64,000 nucleotides of DNA from Azospirillum halopraeferens DSM 3675 (lineage in GTDB: Bacteria; Pseudomonadota; Alphaproteobacteria; Azospirillales; Azospirillaceae). Of this stretch, positions 26,476-36,065 are shown piece by piece. The stretch spans positions 485,160-549,159 of the forward strand of contig NZ_KE386927.1 of the NCBI RefSeq assembly GCF_000429625.1, read 5' to 3'. Within the stretch, counting starts at the first letter, position 1, and every line of letters begins with the position of its first letter. A program made the translations under genes and the position numbers. The notes below the pieces were generated by a model. It was not told the DNA's origin. It made no database searches and worked only from the letters and a program-made list of their open reading frames with translations.

Positions 26476-26596
26476 CACGGATGGCGCAGATTTGAAGGGA
26501 TTGCGCGGATGCCATGCCCGGTTTCCCCCTGACGTGTCCGTTTGCCGGGCGGGGGATCAATCCGTGTCATCCGTGTCCAAATCCGCGCAATCCGTG
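26476..26596. repeat. Intergenic element of ATCCGTG/CACGGAT repeats with an inverted core
   Basis: The 425-base space between metZ and the phasin-like gene has no convincing gene. It holds a repeat-rich element: CACGGAT (26476), CGCGGAT (26504), then ATCCGTG at 26560, 26569 and 26590 with ATCCGCG at 26581. ATTGCGCGGAT (26500-26510) is the exact reverse complement of ATCCGCGCAAT (26581-26591), so the RNA or single-stranded DNA could fold. It resembles short dispersed intergenic repeats known from many bacteria. The remaining 270 bases show nothing I can name. Confidence 0.6.
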
Positions 26597-26631
26597 TTCA
26601 ACTTGCCGGCCGTTCACCCCGTTGGCCTGCA

Positions 26632-27849
26632 TCACATCCCCTTCAGCGCCCGGTCCAGGTCGTCGATGATGTCCAGGGGATCCTCCAGCCCCACCGACAG
26701 GCGGATCAGGCCGGGGCGGATGCCCGCCCGGACCTTGTCCTCGTCGGTCAGACGGGCGTGGGTGCTGGTGGCGGGGTGGGTGATCAGCGACTTGGCGTCG
26801 CCCAGGTTGTTGGAGATCAGCACCATCCGCAATGCGTTCATCAACCGGAACGCCTCGGCCTTGCCGCCCGCGACCTCGAAGCTGACCATGGTGCCGCCGC
26901 CGGCCATCTGGCGCTCCGCCAGGGCGCGCTGGGGGTGGCTGTCCAGCATCGGGTAGACGGTCCGGGCGATCCCGGGGTGGCCATCCAGGAAGCGGGCGAC
27001 GGCGGTCGCCGCCTCGGTCTGGGCGCGCACCCGCAGCTCCAGCGTCTCCAGCCCCTTCAGCAGCACCCAGGCGTTGAACGGGCTGATCGTGGGGCCGGTG
27101 TTGCGCACGAAGGGGTGGATCACCTCCGCCCCGTAGCGGGCGTCGGCGGCGAGGATCATGCCGCCCAGACAGCGGCCCTGGCCGTCGATGTGCTTGGTGG
27201 CGGAATAGACCACCACGTCGGCGCCGGACTCGAAGGGGCGTTGCAGCACCGGCGTGGCGAAGGCGTTGTCCACCACCACCAGGGCGCCGGCGGCGTGGGC
27301 CAGATCGCACACCGCCTTCAGGTCCACCAGCTCCAGCGTCGGGTTGGACGGCGTCTCCAGGAACACCATGGCCGTCGGTTCGGCCAGGGCGGCGCGCCAT
27401 TGTTCGAGGTCCGGCCCGTCCACCAGCACGGGCGTGACGCCGTAGCGCGGGGCGATGGTCTTGATGATGTGCAGGCAGGACCCGAACATTCCCCACGGTG
27501 CCACGATGCGGTCGCCGGCCTTGAGGTGGCACATCAGCGCCGCGAACACCGCCGCCATGCCGGTGGTGGTGGCGTAGGCCCAGGCCGCCCCTTCGTAGGA
27601 GGCCAGCCGGTCCTCGAACATGGCCGCGGTGGGGTTGCGGAAGCGCGAATAGACATGGCGCAGCCCGTCCGTCCGGAACGCCTCCTCCGCCTCCTCCGCC
27701 GCCCCGTAGACGAAGCCGGAGGTGAGGTACAGCGCCTCCGCCGTCTCGTCGAAGGAGGAGCGGCGGATGCCGCCGTGCACGAGCTGCGAGCGCGGCCGCA
27801 GGTCGGAAACGTCGGGGATGCGGTGGGCGGGGGTGTCGGACGTGCTCAT
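26632..27849 (-). CDS. metZ: O-succinylhomoserine (or O-acetylhomoserine) sulfhydrylase
   Basis: This 405-residue PLP enzyme of the Cys/Met metabolism family makes homocysteine from acylhomoserine and sulfide, feeding methionine synthesis in the cytoplasm. Signatures are VYSRFRNPTAAMFEDRLASY near the N-terminus and the PLP Lys in VVYSATKHIDGQGRCLGGMI. The C-terminus has LITHPATSTHARLTDEDKVR and IRPGLIRLSVGLEDPLDIID. SATKHIDGQGR is typical of MetZ rather than MetB or MetC, and which acyl donor is used cannot be read with certainty. The ATG at 27849 has AGGAGA upstream. A SAM-II riboswitch sits in its leader. Confidence 0.92.
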   Translation of the reverse strand: MSTSDTPAHRIPDVSDLRPRSQLVHGGIRRSSFDETAEALYLTSGFVYGAAEEAEEAFRTDGLRHVYSRFRNPTAAMFEDRLASYEGAAWAYATTTGMAAVFAALMCHLKAGDRIVAPWGMFGSCLHIIKTIAPRYGVTPVLVDGPDLEQWRAALAEPTAMVFLETPSNPTLELVDLKAVCDLAHAAGALVVVDNAFATPVLQRPFESGADVVVYSATKHIDGQGRCLGGMILAADARYGAEVIHPFVRNTGPTISPFNAWVLLKGLETLELRVRAQTEAATAVARFLDGHPGIARTVYPMLDSHPQRALAERQMAGGGTMVSFEVAGGKAEAFRLMNALRMVLISNNLGDAKSLITHPATSTHARLTDEDKVRAGIRPGLIRLSVGLEDPLDIIDDLDRALKGM

Positions 27850-27903
27850 GGCCGCGGAATCTCCTGGCGCCGAAAGACCGGGGGTCGAGGCGCGGGACGG
27901 CCA

Positions 27904-27962
27904 GGACCTCTTTAGCGGTTTCTTTAGCGTGGTCCGCAAGCCGGTCGGTCAAATCACCACGT
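27904..27962 (-). promoter_or_regulatory. SAM-II riboswitch in the metZ leader
   Basis: Read on the metZ strand, this segment matches the conserved SAM-II (metA-type) layout. Stem CGTGGT (27961-27956) pairs with ACCACG (27933-27928). The loop carries GATTTGACCGACCGGCTTGC, and the 3' part has the paired GCTAAA elements ending in CGCTAAAGAGG, which contribute the pseudoknot and binding pocket. The known element lowers expression when S-adenosylmethionine is abundant, usually by hiding the ribosome-binding site. Here the 3' end lies about 55 bases before the ATG, further than usual. Confidence 0.88.
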
Positions 27963-28006
27963 GGCGCGTGTTTTACGGCCCCGCCGCGGGGTTCGTCAAG
28001 GGGGCG

Positions 28007-28032
28007 CCCCTTCCCCGCGCGAGGGGAAGGGG
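28007..28032 (-). terminator. Strong hairpin after corC
   Basis: CCCCTTCCCC (28007-28016) and GGGGAAGGGG (28023-28032) form a perfect 10-bp stem with a 6-base loop, 11 bases after the corC stop. There is no long T-run, so it may stop RNA polymerase only partly or protect the 3' end. It also separates corC from the metZ riboswitch. Confidence 0.6.
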
Positions 28033-28043
28033 AAGCCGGCCCG

Positions 28044-28961
28044 TCACCCCGTGGCGGCCAGCAGCCTGGCCTCCACCGGCACGTTGCGCACGCGCAGGCG
28101 CTTGATGCGGCGGGGGTCGGCGTCGACGATCTCGAACTCCAGGCCGGAGGGGTGCTTCAGCAGCTCGCCCCGCGCCGGCACCCGGCCGGCCAGCGACACC
28201 ACCAGGCCGCCCAGCGTGTCGATGTCCTCGCGCTCCTCCTCCGTCAGCACGGGGCCCACCCGTTCCTCGAAATCCTCGATGGAAAGGCGGGCGTCGGCCA
28301 TCAGCGAACCGTCGGGGCGCTCCACCAGGCGCGGCTGCGTCGCCTCGTCGTGCTCGTCCTCGATTTCGCCGACGATCTCCTCCACCAGGTCCTCGATGGT
28401 GACCAGCCCGTCGATGCCGCCGAACTCGTCCACCACCAGCGCCATGTGCTGGCGCGCCTGGCGCATCTGCACCAGCAGGTCGACCACGGGCATGGAGGGG
28501 GCGACGATCAGCACGTCGCGCACCAGGTCGCGCAGCGCGCAGCCGCGGTCGCCGGCGATGCAGGTGACCACATCCTTGATGTGGATCATGCCCACCACCT
28601 CGTCCAGCGTCTCGCGGTAGACGGGCATGCGGGAATGCTGTTCCTCCGACATGCGCCGGATCAGGGTGGGGATGTCGGTGTCGACGTCGACGGCGATGAT
28701 GTCGGCCCGGGGAACCATGACGTCGACCACCGTGCGGTCGCGCAGTTTCAGGATGTTGGCCAGCAGAGCGCGCTCGCTCGCGGCCATGGACCCTTCGGTC
28801 TCATCCTCCTCCTCGATCAGCTCCTCGATGGTGTCGCGGAGCGTCGTATCGCCACGGCCCCGGATCACGGAGCGCAGCCATCCCCGGAAAAGATGGCCCA
28901 GCGTGCTTTGGTCTTCCGCCCCGTCGTCACGGGGCATTCGACTGTCGGAGGTCTCGCTCAT
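28044..28961 (-). CDS. corC: CorC/HlyC family CBS-domain protein
   Basis: This 305-residue protein has a charged N-terminus, a tandem CBS pair (about residues 65-190, with VVDVMVPRADIIAVDVDTDI and MALVVDEFGGIDGLVTIEDL) and a C-terminal CorC_HlyC transporter-associated domain. Family members are linked to magnesium and cobalt resistance or efflux, but this one has no membrane domain and probably assists another protein. Its ATG overlaps the ybeY stop (ATGA). The miaB-phoH-ybeY-corC order is conserved in alphaproteobacteria. Confidence 0.93.
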   Translation of the reverse strand: MSETSDSRMPRDDGAEDQSTLGHLFRGWLRSVIRGRGDTTLRDTIEELIEEEDETEGSMAASERALLANILKLRDRTVVDVMVPRADIIAVDVDTDIPTLIRRMSEEQHSRMPVYRETLDEVVGMIHIKDVVTCIAGDRGCALRDLVRDVLIVAPSMPVVDLLVQMRQARQHMALVVDEFGGIDGLVTIEDLVEEIVGEIEDEHDEATQPRLVERPDGSLMADARLSIEDFEERVGPVLTEEEREDIDTLGGLVVSLAGRVPARGELLKHPSGLEFEIVDADPRRIKRLRVRNVPVEARLLAATG

Positions 28962-29508
28962 CGTCCTGGTGTGTGCGGTTGCGGGGAATTCGGCGGATCG
29001 GTCGAACCGTCCGGGGAATCGCTTGCGTAGGGGTCGGCGATGCCGAGGCCGGCCAGCACCGTCACCTCCAGGCGTTCCATCGCCTCGGCCTGCGCGTCCT
29101 CCTCGTGGTCGTAGCCCAGCAGGTGCAGCGTGCCGTGCACCACGAGGTGGACCAGGTGATCGGCGGCGGACTTGCCCTGCGCGGCGGCCTCGCGCTCGAC
29201 CGTCTCGCGGGCCAGCACCACGTCCCCCAGCAGCGTCGGCGCCGCCGGATCGGGGTCGGGCCCTTCGGCCTCGGTCAGGGCGAAGGACAGCACGTTGGTC
29301 GGCTTGTCCTTGCCCCGGTACTCCCGGTTCAGGCGGTGGACCAGCGCGTCGTCGGCCAGCACCACCGACAGCTCGGCCGGGCCGTCGTCGTATTGCGCCC
29401 CGGCCAGTGCGGCCAGTGCGGCCCGCTCGGCCAGCCATTCGGCGTCCCCGGCCCAGCCCTCGGCCTCGCGGGTGACGATCACCTCCACGGCGAGCGGTGC
29501 GGGCACGG

Positions 29509-29512
<4 letters not shown>
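28958..29512 (-). CDS. ybeY: Endoribonuclease YbeY (rRNA maturation factor)
   Basis: YbeY is a zinc-dependent RNase needed for 16S rRNA 3' processing and ribosome quality control. The 184-residue protein has the three zinc histidines in HGTLHLLGYDH (residues 126, 130 and 136) and the conserved GKDKPTNVLSF. It overlaps phoH by 4 bases upstream and corC by 4 bases downstream. The last 25 residues after PYASDS are Pro/Asp-rich and not part of the fold. Confidence 0.96.
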
Positions 29513-30548
<1,036 letters not shown>

Positions 30549-30552
<4 letters not shown>

Positions 30553-31943
30553 GCCGGCATCTCCATGGTCACTGCGGCGCTGCCGCCGGTGCCGGAGGCG
30601 TAGACCCCCGTGGCGACCCGTCCGGCCAGGCTGTTGGGATGGGCGGCGTCCACCGCCACGTCGACGATGGCGCCGAGCAGCCGGTCCCCGGCGTCGGCAT
30701 GGACCGCCTGCATGTAGGGGCTGCGCCCCAGGAGCTGGCCCGGCCGCTTGCCCGGCCGGTCGAACAGCACCGGCACCGTGCGGCCGACGAAGCCCCGGTT
30801 GAACGCCTGCTGCTGGGCGTCGAGAAGCTGCTGGAGGGCGGCCAGCCGCTCCCCCTTCACCCCTTCGGGGACCTGCACCGCGTCGGTGGCGGCCGGGGTG
30901 CCGGGGCGCGGGCTGTACTTGAACGAATAGGCCTGGGCGTAGCCGACCTCGTGCACGAGGCGCAGCGTCGCGGCGAAGTCGGCGTCGGTCTCGCCGGGGA
31001 AGCCGACGATGAAGTCGCCGGACAGGGCGAGGTCGGGGCGCGCCGCGCGCAGCCGGTCGACCAGCCGGCGGTAGTCGTCGCCGGTGTGCTTGCGGTTCAT
31101 CGCCGCCAGCACCCGGTCGGAGCCCGCCTGCACCGGCAGGTGCAGATAGGGCATGAGCTGCGGCACCTCCCCGTGGGCGCGGATCAGGTCGTCGTCCATG
31201 TCGCGGGGGTGCGAGGTGGTGTAGCGGATGCGCTCCAGCCCCTCGATCTCCGCCAGGGCGCGGATCAGCCGGCCCAGCGTCCAGGCCCCGCCGTCCGGCC
31301 CGGCGCCGTGCCAGGCGTTGACGTTCTGGCCCAGCAGGTTGATCTCCCGCGTGCCGGCGGCCACCAGCCGGCGCGCCTCCGCCAGCACCTGCGCGGCCGG
31401 GCGCGAGAACTCCGCCCCGCGGGTGTAGGGGACGACGCAGAAGGTGCAGAACTTGTCGCAGCCCTCCTGCACCGCCAGGAAGGCGGTGACCCCCGGGGCC
31501 GCCGCCTCGTCGGGCAGGAAGTCGAACTTGGATTCCGCCGGGAAATCGGTGTTCAGCACCGCGCCGGCGGCGCGGTGGGCGCGCGCCACCATCTCCGGCA
31601 GGGTGTGGTAGGTCTGCGGGCCGAAGACGATGTCCACATAGGGGGCGCGGGCGACGATCTCCTCGCCCTCCGCCTGGGCGACGCAGCCGGCGACGGCCAG
31701 GATCATGCGCCCGCCCTCCACCGTCTCCTTGCGGTCCTTCAGGGCGCGCAGCCGGCCCAGTTCCGAGAACACCTTCTCGGACGCCTTCTCGCGGATGTGG
31801 CAGGTGTTGAGGATCACCATATCGGCGCCGTCCGGTTCGCCGACCGGACGGAAACCCAGGGGAGCCAGGACATCCGCCATCCGGGCGGAGTCGTAGACGT
31901 TCATCTGGCAGCCCCAGGTCTTGATGAAGAGCTTTTTACTCAA
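30549..31943 (-). CDS. miaB: tRNA-2-methylthio-N6-dimethylallyladenosine synthase
   Basis: MiaB adds a methylthio group to i6A37 of tRNAs using two iron-sulfur clusters. From the TTG at 31943 the 464-residue product reads MSKKLFIKTWGCQMNVYDSA. The auxiliary-cluster Cys are at 11, 48 and 87, and the radical-SAM Cys at 162, 166 and 169 in EGCDKFCTFCV. A TRAM domain closes the protein. The TTG start is chosen because the family N-terminus begins exactly there and AAAGGGG precedes it; further in-frame sequence upstream is not conserved. Confidence 0.95.
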
Positions 31944-32140
31944 CCCCTTTACCTTCCGCGCCAATAGAAGCGGGCACGCCGGCCCCTTCCCGGGGCCCGG
32001 CGCGCCCTGCCGGTGAACCGGCCGATGACTGTGCCGGGGGATATGGTATCGCAAGGCCCCGGTGAACAGTCAATCGCATCGCACGCCTCATCGCCTTTCG
32101 CGCAGGATGCGGGCGGGGCGTTGAGCCCTGCTCCCTTTCG

Positions 32141-32983
32141 TCAGGTCGCCGTCGCCTCGACCGCGTCGGCGGCGTGCGGTTCGGCGGCGCGCGTCGGCGC
32201 CGGGTGGCGGCCGGAGACGGCGCGGGCGACGCCGGCGGCCACCGCCCGCTCGCAATGCTCGGCCAGTGCCTTGCGTCCGGGAAAGGCATCCACGGTGACG
32301 GGCGGATGGAACTCCACCTCCACGGTGATGCGGCCCAGCATGAACGCCTGCCAGAGATGGGGGGCCAGGTCCATGTCGCCGTACCAGGCGTAGACGGGGC
32401 GGAAAGCCAGCCCCATAGGGATGCCGTCCAGGCGGGTGGCGGTCACGCTGACCGGCTGGATCGTCAGCGGGCGGCCGTCGATGCGGGTCGACGCCACGGC
32501 GAACAGGGCGGTCTTGAACGGCAGGGTGCGGTTGCCATCCGACGAGGTGCCCTCGGGGAACAGGATCAGGTTGTCGCCCGCCTCCAGGCGCGAGCGCATG
32601 TCGTCGCGCTGGCGTCCGGCGGTGGCGCGGTTGCGGCGTTCCACGAACACCGTCCGCTGCAGCTTGGCAAGCAGGCCGAAGAAGGGCCAGCCCGCCACCT
32701 CCGTCTTGGCGACGAAGGAGCCGGGGATCAGGCCGCCCAGGATGGTGATGTCCAGGTACGAGGAGTGGTTGGAGACGAACAGCACCGGCCGGTCCGTCGC
32801 CCGCGTGCCGCGCACCACCACGTCGAAGCCGATGATGCGCCAGCAGGACGCGTGGTAGAACACCGGCAGACTGTGGCGCAGCGGCAGGCGCAACGCCACC
32901 GCCACCGCCTGCACGGGGATCAGCAGCAGCGTCCAGGCCACGTACACGGCCAGCCGCACGAAGCCGACGATCGGCGAACCCAT
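32141..32983 (-). CDS. 1-acyl-glycerol-3-phosphate acyltransferase family (PlsC/OlsA-like)
   Basis: This 280-residue membrane-associated acyltransferase has an N-terminal hydrophobic stretch (about 8-32), motif I NHSSYLD (His 73, Asp 78, the HX4D pair) and motif III FPEGTSS (Glu 144 to Thr 146). It could make phosphatidic acid. However, it directly follows an OlsB-like N-acyltransferase gene with a short gap, so it could equally be OlsA, which completes ornithine lipids. The ATG at 32983 has AAGGA nine bases upstream; ATGs at 32992 and 33016 are alternatives. Confidence 0.88.
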   Translation of the reverse strand: MGSPIVGFVRLAVYVAWTLLLIPVQAVAVALRLPLRHSLPVFYHASCWRIIGFDVVVRGTRATDRPVLFVSNHSSYLDITILGGLIPGSFVAKTEVAGWPFFGLLAKLQRTVFVERRNRATAGRQRDDMRSRLEAGDNLILFPEGTSSDGNRTLPFKTALFAVASTRIDGRPLTIQPVSVTATRLDGIPMGLAFRPVYAWYGDMDLAPHLWQAFMLGRITVEVEFHPPVTVDAFPGRKALAEHCERAVAAGVARAVSGRHPAPTRAAEPHAADAVEATAT

Positions 32984-33008
32984 GCTGCGCATTCCTTCGC
33001 CGCCCGTA

Positions 33009-33830
33009 TCAGGCACCGCTGCCGTCGCGGCTGCGCCGTTCGTAGTGCTTGAAATACTTGTCCGTCACCTGGTCGGTCTTCACCACGACGCAGACGTCGG
33101 TGGTGTTGAACTGCGGGTCGATGACGGCGCCGTCGCCGACGAAGCCGCCCAGGCGCAGATAGCCCTTGATCAGCGGCGGCAGGTCGTTGAGCGCCCGCTT
33201 GGCGTCGATGGCGTCGGGCTCCATCAGGCGCATGTCGACGCGCAGCCCGGGAAGGGCGACGGGGCGCAGAGCCGGCGGGGCCAGATGGTGGTGGTAGAGA
33301 TAGGACAGCGGCTGCGCCAGCGCCTGCACGTCGTTGCCGGGCAGGCTGGCGCAGCCGAACATCAGTTCGATCCGGTGGTGGAAGACATAGGCGGCGATGC
33401 CCCGCCACAGCAACTGCATGGAGCCGCGCGTGCGGTAGGCGGCGTCGACGCAGGACCGTCCCAGTTCCAGCACCTCGCCCGGCAGCGACACCAGGGGGGT
33501 GATGTCGTACTCGCTGCTGGAGTAGAAACGCCCCGCCCGCTCGGCCATCGGCCGGCGGATCAGCCGGTAGGTGCCGACCACCGCCTCCGGCCCGGAGCCG
33601 CGGGCGTGATCGATCACCAGCAGGTGGTCGCAGTGCGCGTCGAACGCATCGAAATCGCGCCGCTGCGCCGCCATCTCCGGCGACGGGTTGGCGGTCATCT
33701 CCTCGTAGAACACGCGGTAACGCAGGGCCTGGGCGCTGTCCACCTCGGCCGACGACTGCGCCAGGCGCACCTCCAGGGTGCCCATGCGAACATCGCCCGC
33801 GCTGTCCTGGTCCATGATGGTGTCCGACAT
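33009..33830 (-). CDS. OlsB-like GNAT N-acyltransferase (ornithine-acyl-ACP type)
   Basis: This 273-residue protein belongs to the acyltransferase group that includes OlsB and hemolysin-type proteins. It shows QALRYRVFYEEM, DHLLVIDHARG, TYRLIRRPMAER, the GEVLELGRSCVDAAYRTRGS core and ELMFGCASLPGNDVQALAQP. OlsB attaches a 3-hydroxy fatty acid to ornithine to form lyso-ornithine lipid, a phosphorus-free membrane lipid. The partner acyltransferase gene follows 25 bases on. A start at 33830 is preferred; one four codons upstream is possible. Amine substrate identity is inferred from family and neighbour. Confidence 0.82.
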   Translation of the reverse strand: MSDTIMDQDSAGDVRMGTLEVRLAQSSAEVDSAQALRYRVFYEEMTANPSPEMAAQRRDFDAFDAHCDHLLVIDHARGSGPEAVVGTYRLIRRPMAERAGRFYSSSEYDITPLVSLPGEVLELGRSCVDAAYRTRGSMQLLWRGIAAYVFHHRIELMFGCASLPGNDVQALAQPLSYLYHHHLAPPALRPVALPGLRVDMRLMEPDAIDAKRALNDLPPLIKGYLRLGGFVGDGAVIDPQFNTTDVCVVVKTDQVTDKYFKHYERRSRDGSGA

Positions 33831-34052
33831 GCTCCGGATCATTCTGGTCGCGACTGGGGCGGACCGACCCGCCCGCGACAGGGCCGGGGGATCCAGGACG
33901 ACAGGGATACCACGAAGCGCCGGATGCCCGTCAACCGCCGGTTCGCGGTTCATCGGAACGTCACAATCCGGCCGGACGTTTGGCACGGGCCGCGTCCCCG
34001 CGGGTGCGTCATCGGCACGCCCCGGGGGACGGTGGGACCCGCGGCCGCGATG

Positions 34053-34469
34053 TCAGGCCGCGCCGCGGCGCGCCCGTGTGCCCAGCCCGATCTGCTTGGC
34101 CAGCGAGCTGCGCTGGCGCGCGTAGTTGGGCGCCACCATCGGGTAGTCGGCCGGCAGGCTCCAGCGCTCCCGGTACTCTTCGGGCGTCATGTTGTACGCC
34201 GTCTTGAGGTGGCGCTTCAGCATCTTCAGCTTTTTGCCGTCCTCCAGGCAGACGATGTAATCGGGCGTCACCGACTTCTTGATCGGCACCGCCGGCTGGG
34301 GCCGTTCCTCAGCCGGAGCGGGCTCGGCACCGACGCTGGCGAGCGACCTGTACACCTGTTCGATCAGGGTCGGAAGATCGCCCGGAGCCACTGTATTGTT
34401 GGAGACGTGCGCCGCAACGATCTCCGTCGTCAGAGACAACAGCTCGGTGGAAGGGGACCCACTGCTCAT
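34053..34469 (-). CDS. mucR: MucR/Ros family transcriptional regulator
   Basis: This 138-residue DNA-binding protein has the conserved C-terminal half of MucR: PDYIVCLEDGKKLKMLKRHL followed by NMTPEEYRERW and LPADYPMVAPNYARQRSSLA. Ros has four zinc ligands (Cys2His2). Here the second Cys is Asp and the second His is absent, a loss already known in many MucR proteins, so zinc binding is doubtful. MucR proteins bind AT-rich DNA and control surface polysaccharide, motility and cell-cycle genes, usually with autoregulation. The divergent gene is tusA-like. The N-terminal half likely oligomerises. Confidence 0.93.
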   Translation of the reverse strand: MSSGSPSTELLSLTTEIVAAHVSNNTVAPGDLPTLIEQVYRSLASVGAEPAPAEERPQPAVPIKKSVTPDYIVCLEDGKKLKMLKRHLKTAYNMTPEEYRERWSLPADYPMVAPNYARQRSSLAKQIGLGTRARRGAA

Positions 34470-34560
34470 GTATGATTGCTCCACGGCTTGGCGTTCGAAC
34501 ACCATATAAAGTGCTTCGCGGCCGGTTGCAATATCCAATCTTTTCGCCGAAGAGGACCTT

Positions 34561-34815
34561 GTGTACGAAGAAAGGACCGCGGACTTTTTTCTGGACATCA
34601 CCGGGCAGGTGTGCCCGTTGACCTTCGTCAAAACGAAGTTGATGGTCGAGCGCATGGCGGCCGGCCAGATCCTGGAAGTGCGCCTGCGGGCGGGCGAGCC
34701 CTTGGAGAACGTGCCCCGCTCCTTGGCCGAACTCGGCCATGCTGTGCTGGCGGTGGAGGCGGAGGACGCCGGCGACCCCGGCGGCATCCACCGCCTGTGG
34801 GTGCGCAAGGCTTAA
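34561..34815 (+). CDS. TusA-like sulfurtransferase family protein
   Basis: This 84-residue protein starts at GTG with GAGGA just upstream. It has the SirA/TusA fold signature DITGQVCPLTFVKTKLMVER, where the Cys of CP is the sulfur carrier, followed by LEVRLRAGEPLENVPRSL. The motif is CPLT rather than the CPxP of true TusA, as is common in alphaproteobacterial relatives. It may carry sulfur for tRNA thiolation or another pathway. Its end overlaps the convergent rimI stop by 4 bases. Confidence 0.87.
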   Translation: MYEERTADFFLDITGQVCPLTFVKTKLMVERMAAGQILEVRLRAGEPLENVPRSLAELGHAVLAVEAEDAGDPGGIHRLWVRKA

Positions 34816-35291
34816 GGGACGGGCGGAGGCGGGTGGCGCAGCACCAGCGCGGTGACCCGGCCGTTCGGGCGCTTGTAGTATCCGGGCCGGCGCCCGACCG
34901 CGACGAAGCCCGCGGCCTTGTAAAGCGCGCGCGCCGGCATGTTGTCTTCCGCCACTTCCAGGAAAACCGCGGTCGCGCCGAGCCGTTGCATTTCGAGCAA
35001 TGCTTCGCCGATCAGCCGGCGTCCGACCCCGGCGCGCCGGGTGCCGGGGGGAACCCCGATGGCCAGGATCTCGCCATCCTCTCCGGCAACGCGGGCCAGC
35101 ACGAAGCCGGCCGGCCGCGGATCGCCACCGGTGTCCGCCACGGCCAGCCGGCCGAAGGTGCCGGGCTGGCCCAGCAGGGTGGCGATGAACCCCGCCGACC
35201 AGGGTTCCTCGGGAAAACAGACGTGCTGGAGCGCCGCGACGACCGCGGCGTCGAACGGTCCGGCCGGACGCAGGGCGACGGGATCGCTCAT
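34812..35291 (-). CDS. rimI: Ribosomal protein alanine N-acetyltransferase (RimI-type GNAT)
   Basis: This 159-residue GNAT enzyme shows EEPWSAGFIATLLGQPGTFG near the start, LAIGVPPGTRRAGVGRRLIG with the acetyl-CoA loop (RRAGVGRR), and LEVAEDNMPARALYKAAGFV, the usual RimI sequence ending GRRPGYYKRP. RimI acetylates the N-terminus of ribosomal protein S18. The start overlaps the tsaB stop (ATGA). The tsaB-rimI pair is conserved and supports the RimI name over other GNATs. Confidence 0.92.
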   Translation of the reverse strand: MSDPVALRPAGPFDAAVVAALQHVCFPEEPWSAGFIATLLGQPGTFGRLAVADTGGDPRPAGFVLARVAGEDGEILAIGVPPGTRRAGVGRRLIGEALLEMQRLGATAVFLEVAEDNMPARALYKAAGFVAVGRRPGYYKRPNGRVTALVLRHPPPPVP

Positions 35292-35989
35292 GATCCCGCC
35301 GCGGACCGTGCCTTGGGCAGGGTAACGTCGGGTGCCCGCAGGTAGAGCGGCCGCGGCGGCAGACCCTCCGCACCCTCCGCCACCAGTTCCGCCGCCCGCA
35401 TGGCGACAAAGGTCGCGTCGGGGAGGCCCGGTCCGGTGGCGAAACGGGTGTCGGGGCGGTCGGCCGGGAGCCCTGCCAGGGCCGGCGCGCCATCGCCGGC
35501 CACCGTCAGCGGCTGCCCGGAGGCCGGCCCGGCGGCCAGCCAGGCGGGCACCGCCGCCGGGTCGGGTGCCACCGGCTCCCCCACCGGACACAGGTCGGCG
35601 TCGAACAGTTGAAGAAACGGCTCGGTGCGGCGGGAGTCGACGGCCACCAGCAGGAAGCGGCCGGCACGCTCGGCCGCGGGGACGCCGCGGGCCACCGCCT
35701 CGAAGGTGGTGATGCCGACGACGGGCACGCCGGCGGCCAGCGCGAAGCCACGCGCCGCGGCCAGCGCGATGCGCAGCCCGGTGAAGGCGCCGGGCCCGAC
35801 GGTCACGGCGATGCGGTCCAGCCCGTCGAAGCCGGCGCCGGCGTCGTCCAGCACGGCCTGCACCATGGGCACCAGGGCCTCGGCCTGGCCGCGCGCCTTC
35901 GGGTCGGCGCGCCGCGCCGTGACGCGGCCGTCATCCCACAGGGCCGCCGAGCAGCCGGACGTCGCCGTGTCGAGACCCAGTATCCTCAT
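35288..35989 (-). CDS. tsaB: tRNA threonylcarbamoyladenosine modification protein TsaB
   Basis: TsaB is the partner of TsaD in making t6A37 of tRNAs that read ANN codons. The 233-residue ASKHA-fold protein begins MRILGLDTATSGCSAALWDD and has GPGAFTGLRIALAAARGFAL, the family signature. It is the first gene of the leftward tsaB-rimI pair and is divergent from the VanX-type gene, with 76 bases between. tsaD is not in this window. Confidence 0.95.
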   Translation of the reverse strand: MRILGLDTATSGCSAALWDDGRVTARRADPKARGQAEALVPMVQAVLDDAGAGFDGLDRIAVTVGPGAFTGLRIALAAARGFALAAGVPVVGITTFEAVARGVPAAERAGRFLLVAVDSRRTEPFLQLFDADLCPVGEPVAPDPAAVPAWLAAGPASGQPLTVAGDGAPALAGLPADRPDTRFATGPGLPDATFVAMRAAELVAEGAEGLPPRPLYLRAPDVTLPKARSAAGS

Positions 35990-36065
35990 CGTCCCCGCCT
36001 TCCGTTCGCACCGCCCCCATGGTAGGGACGGTCCGTCTGTCCATCACGCCGCCGCATCCCGGACC

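Noticed and set aside
33831..34052. 222-base gap between the OlsB-like gene and mucR
   Set aside because: No reading frame, hairpin or motif stood out.
34053..34469. Loss of zinc ligands in MucR as a novelty
   Set aside because: The same loss is known in other MucR proteins, so it is family-typical.
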